From contig NZ_JADWYI010000001.1 in the NCBI RefSeq assembly GCF_016904885.1, positions 620,001-684,000 of the forward strand: DNA of 64,000 bases, in the 5' to 3' direction. Within the stretch, counting starts at the first letter, position 1, and each line of letters opens with the position of its first letter. The position numbers and the translations under genes are program-made. The DNA comes from Archangium primigenium. GTDB lineage: Bacteria > Myxococcota > Myxococcia > Myxococcales > Myxococcaceae. This document shows positions 61,048-64,000 of this stretch, in pieces. The notes beneath the pieces are model-generated. The model saw nothing but the letters and a program-made list of their open reading frames with translations. It was not told the DNA's origin and searched no databases.

Positions 61048-63084
61048 ATGATGGGCGAGCACCAGCACAGCGCGGGGCGGGGCGTGTCCGGAGCGTCGTG
61101 GGGACCTCCCGAGGGCGCGGAGGAAGCGGCGCGGCTCGAGGCCCTGCGCGGCTACGAGGTGCTCGACACGGAGCCCGAGGTGATGTTCGACGAGCTCGCG
61201 TGGCTGGCGGCGCGGCTGTGCGGCATGCCCATGGCGCTCATCTCCCTGGTGGATGACCGGCGCCAGTGGTTCAAGGCCCGCCGGGGCCTGGACCTGCGCG
61301 AGACGCCGCGCGACGTGGCCTTCTGTGTCCACACGCTCCGGGCGGGCCGCACGCTGGTGGTGCCGGACGCGCTGGAGGATCCCCGCTTCCGCTTCAACCC
61401 GCTCGTCACCCACGGCATGCGCCTGCGCTTCTACGCCGGGGCGCCGCTGGTCAACCCGGAGGGCTTCGTGCTCGGCACCCTGTGCGTGCTGGACACGGTG
61501 CCCCGCGAGCTCACGCTCGAGCAGCTGCACGGCCTGGAGGTGCTGGCGCGGCAGGTGATGCTGCAATTGGAGGCGCGGCGCGCGCGGCTCACCCATGTCC
61601 GGCTGGATGCCTTCCACCAGGTGCTGCACGAGTTCGTCTGGGAATGGAATCCCCAGACGGGGCGGGTGTCCTGCGGCCCGCGGCTGTTGGACCTGTTCGG
61701 CGACCGGCCGGGCCGCTCGCCGGACGGCGACGGCTGGTTCGAGCGCATCCACCCCGAGGATCGCGAGCGCGTGCAGCGGGGCTTCACCGCGGCCCAGCGG
61801 GGCCAGGATCGGCTGTGGACGGACGAGTACCGGGTGCAGCGGGGGGACGGCACGTGGGCGCGGGTGCTCAACCGGAGCATGTTCGTGCGGGACGAGGACG
61901 GGCGGCTGGTGCGGGTGGTGGGCGTGGTGGAGGACCTGACCGAGCGCCACGCGTTGCGCGAGCGCCTGGCGGTGTCCGACCGCATGGCCTCGGTGGGCAC
62001 GCTGGTGGCCGGGGTGGCGCACGAGCTGAACAACCCGCTCGCCTACGTGATGGCCAACCTGGACTACGCCCGGGACGAACTGCGCGCGGTGCCGGCGCCC
62101 GGGACGGAGGGGCTCGCCGAGGCGCTCGACGAGGCGCGCGAGGGCGCCGAGCGCATGCGCACCATCGTGCGGGACCTGAAGCTCTTCAGCCGCAAGGACG
62201 ACGAGCACCTGGAGTGGGTGGAGGTGACGCGGGCGCTCGACTCGGCGGCGGCCATGGCGTGGAACGAGGTGCGCCACCGGGCGCGGCTGGTGAAGGACTA
62301 CCAGTCCCTGCCGGCGGTGTACGCGAACGAGGCCCGGCTCGGGCAGGTGTTCCTCAACCTCGTCGTCAACGCGGCGCAGGCCATTCCCGAGGGCGCGGCG
62401 GAGCGCAACGAGATCCGCCTGAGCACCCGGGTGGACGAGTCGGGCCGGGTGGTGATCGAGGTGCGGGACACGGGCCAGGGGATTCCCGAGGAGGTGCGTG
62501 CCCGGGTGCTCGAGCCCTTCTTCACCACCAAGCCGCTGGGACTGGGCACGGGGCTGGGGTTGCCCATCTGCCAGGACATCATCACGCGGCTCGGGGGGAC
62601 CTTGTCCTTCGAGAGCGAGGTGGGGGTGGGCACGGTGTTCCGGGTGGTGCTCGCGGCGCCCGAGCCGCCCCAGCGCGAGGACGTGCGGCGCAGCGAGCGC
62701 GAGGCCCCGGCGCGGCGGCGGGGCCACCTGGTGGTGGTGGACGACGAGCCGCGGGTGCTCGCGGCGCTGCAGCGCACGCTGGGCTCGGAGCACGACGTGA
62801 CGGGCTTCACCCGCGCGGAGGCGGCGCTGGCGTGGCTGGAGCGGGGACAGCCGTGGGATTTGCTCCTGTGTGACGTGATGATGCCGGAGATGACGGGCAT
62901 CGAGCTGCACGAGACCCTGGTGCAACGGATGCCCGAGCGGGCCGGGCACATGGTCTTCGTGACGGGGGGCGCGTTCACCAAGCGGGCGCGCGCGTACCTG
63001 GAGCGGGTGGACCTGCCGCGTCTGGAGAAGCCCTTCGATCTCCAGGCGCTCCGGGCCATGCTGGACGCGCGACTTCAGACGTGA
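61048..63084 (+). CDS. Soluble GAF-PAS hybrid histidine kinase with receiver
   Basis: ATG at 61048 has GGGGGGAG at good spacing and gives 678 residues; the frame from 60973 has none. A GAF domain spans about 45-185 and a PAS domain about 200-310. The dimerisation helix carries the phospho-acceptor in GVAHELNNPL (His325). The ATPase domain has NAAQAI (N box), DTGQGIP and GLGTGLGL. A C-terminal receiver has the Asp in DLLLCDVMMP and a Lys in LEKPFD. No membrane segment is present, so it senses a cytosolic signal. No cognate regulator is adjacent. Confidence 0.93.
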   Translation: MMGEHQHSAGRGVSGASWGPPEGAEEAARLEALRGYEVLDTEPEVMFDELAWLAARLCGMPMALISLVDDRRQWFKARRGLDLRETPRDVAFCVHTLRAGRTLVVPDALEDPRFRFNPLVTHGMRLRFYAGAPLVNPEGFVLGTLCVLDTVPRELTLEQLHGLEVLARQVMLQLEARRARLTHVRLDAFHQVLHEFVWEWNPQTGRVSCGPRLLDLFGDRPGRSPDGDGWFERIHPEDRERVQRGFTAAQRGQDRLWTDEYRVQRGDGTWARVLNRSMFVRDEDGRLVRVVGVVEDLTERHALRERLAVSDRMASVGTLVAGVAHELNNPLAYVMANLDYARDELRAVPAPGTEGLAEALDEAREGAERMRTIVRDLKLFSRKDDEHLEWVEVTRALDSAAAMAWNEVRHRARLVKDYQSLPAVYANEARLGQVFLNLVVNAAQAIPEGAAERNEIRLSTRVDESGRVVIEVRDTGQGIPEEVRARVLEPFFTTKPLGLGTGLGLPICQDIITRLGGTLSFESEVGVGTVFRVVLAAPEPPQREDVRRSEREAPARRRGHLVVVDDEPRVLAALQRTLGSEHDVTGFTRAEAALAWLERGQPWDLLLCDVMMPEMTGIELHETLVQRMPERAGHMVFVTGGAFTKRARAYLERVDLPRLEKPFDLQALRAMLDARLQT

Positions 63085-63096
63085 GGCGAGGGTGGC

Positions 63097-63543
63097 TCAC
63101 GAGGGGCGGAAGCGGCCATCCGGCCCCCGGTTTCGTTCCACGTTTGGATCCCACGTGGTGTTGCTCGCCTGAGACATCTTGTGCCAAGCGAAGGCAGCGA
63201 TACCCAGACCGAAGAGGACTCCCCAGAAGTTATCTTCCTTGGACGCGGTGGGCGTGGACGCGGTGGGGGATGGGGGGGGCGGGGGGGCGGAGGCTTGTGC
63301 TTCTTCCGCCGCCGCACGTTGTTTCTGCCACGTTTGCTTGAGCAGCTCCATATCGTACCGCTTCCGTTGGGTTTGATCGCCCAGGATTTCATAGGCGGCG
63401 GAGATGGCCTTGAACTGCTCTTCCTTAACGGAATCCCCTGGATGGTGATCCGGATGGGTGGCGAGGGCGAGCCGATGAAAAGCCTTCTTGATCTCATCGG
63501 CGGTCGCGTCTTGGGCGATGCCGAGCGTTTGATAGTGAGTCAT
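63097..63543 (-). CDS. J-domain (DnaJ-like) protein with one membrane segment
   Basis: ATG at 63543 (MTHYQTLGIAQDATADEIKK) follows AAAGGA. The 148-residue product has a J-domain at 1-66 with the HPD motif in ATHPDHHP, needed to stimulate Hsp70 ATPase. A Pro/Thr/Ser linker leads to a hydrophobic segment (FWGVLFGLGIAAFAW) near residue 110-125 and a polar tail. It probably recruits DnaK at the membrane. It lacks the Gly/Phe and zinc-finger regions of DnaJ. The next gene on the strand is a small membrane protein 33 bases away. Confidence 0.88.
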   Translation of the reverse strand: MTHYQTLGIAQDATADEIKKAFHRLALATHPDHHPGDSVKEEQFKAISAAYEILGDQTQRKRYDMELLKQTWQKQRAAAEEAQASAPPPPPSPTASTPTASKEDNFWGVLFGLGIAAFAWHKMSQASNTTWDPNVERNRGPDGRFRPS

Positions 63544-63576
63544 AGGTCGTTCCTTTAGGGTCAATGGATGTGATGC

Positions 63577-63945
63577 TTAGTCGTTGTCGTTCGAGGACAG
63601 CAGCCACGTGCCAACGGCGATGGCCAAAGCAGAGCCCCAGAGCACGGGTGTCTCGAAAAAATGTTCGATGGGGTGACGGCGTGGGTCCCATTCGTCCCAG
63701 TGGATGAAGGCGCGCGTGCCATCGATTCTCAGGTGGTAGCAGCCATTGCTCCGCGGCTTGCGGTAGTGCCGACCAGATCCGATTCCGAAATGAACTTGGT
63801 ATCGGTCGTCTTCGAGCAGCCAGTGAGCCTCAGTGAGGCTGATTTCGAGCTCCTCCTGCCGAGCGAGCATGCTGACGCGTTGCTCCGCAGACGGAGAAGA
63901 GGGCGCGGGATTATTCCAAAATGGGTACGTGTAGGCGTCGTTCAT
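63577..63945 (-). CDS. Small membrane protein upstream of the J-domain gene
   Basis: The 122-residue product starts MNDAYTYPFWNNPAPSS, has a charged globular middle (WLLEDDRYQVHFGIGSGRHY; CYHLRIDG) and a C-terminal membrane segment (VLWGSALAIAVGTWLL). No family is recognised. It lies just before the J-domain gene in the same direction and is likely co-transcribed. The frame is complete; the last 55 bases of the window lie upstream of its start and probably hold the promoter. Confidence 0.7.
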   Translation of the reverse strand: MNDAYTYPFWNNPAPSSPSAEQRVSMLARQEELEISLTEAHWLLEDDRYQVHFGIGSGRHYRKPRSNGCYHLRIDGTRAFIHWDEWDPRRHPIEHFFETPVLWGSALAIAVGTWLLSSNDND

Positions 63946-64000
63946 GGTGGAGCGGCATACTGAACTTAAGTCACGTACCTGTCAACGACCTAAATCTGCA

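Overview
The window looks like chromosomal DNA from a myxobacterium, most likely suborder Cystobacterineae (Cystobacter, Archangium, Melittangium or a relative). The grounds are the very high GC with strong third-position bias, a two-copy DUSAM-domain protein, paired DUF6184-type lipoproteins, several Hanks-type Ser/Thr kinases (one with a TPR tail, two with PEGA tails), two sigma54 activators with FHA or FHA-like input regions, two M4 metalloproteases and many paralogous lipoproteins. No rRNA, tRNA, CRISPR array or intact insertion sequence was seen. The assignment rests on protein families recognised by eye, not on a database search.

Layout. 0-3 kb: the end of an unknown gene, a lipoprotein/unknown pair, a possible frameshifted remnant, a ricin-type lectin lipoprotein and the DUSAM protein. 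3-11.3 kb: an M48 membrane protease, two unknown genes, a tandemly duplicated pair of small genes that share a 4-codon leader ORF, and a kinase-TPR protein. 11.3-16.7 kb: a sigma54 activator next to a small cupredoxin-like gene with its own -24/-12 promoter, a TetR/metallo-beta-lactamase-fold operon with a 32-bp operator-like palindrome, and two lipoproteins, one carrying a JAMM/RadC-like motif. 16.8-28.7 kb: an MFS exporter, an FG-GAP/kelch lipoprotein, a PilZ/GNAT-like protein, a kinase-PEGA protein, a DUF938 methyltransferase and a squalene synthase.

28.7-37.5 kb is the most coherent unit. A 250-bp cluster of DnaA-box-like sequences (candidate origin or DnaA-responsive region) precedes a kinase-PEGA gene and an FHA-sigma54 activator gene. 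Downstream, two separate places carry copies of the palindrome GGTGACTCCCGTCACC, each followed by a good sigma54 promoter. One promoter serves a pair of unknown paralogous proteins; the other serves an M4 protease without a signal peptide. I read this as a local kinase, FHA activator, enhancer and target regulon.

37.6-42 kb: two DUF6184 lipoproteins, a short-chain dehydrogenase and a secreted M4 protease with PPC domains. 42-57.8 kb has the character of a defence island: a Septu-like ptuA/ptuB pair, a three-gene operon (Vsr/DUF559-like nuclease, winged-helix-like protein, double ATPase ending in a HerA-like motor), and a McrBC-like AAA+/PD-(D/E)XK pair trailed by a kinase-fold gene. A SET-domain protein, a cytochrome P450 and glutathione synthetase lie between them. 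57.8-64 kb: two lipoproteins, a TrmN6-like methyltransferase, an esterase, a soluble hybrid histidine kinase, a J-domain protein and a small membrane protein.
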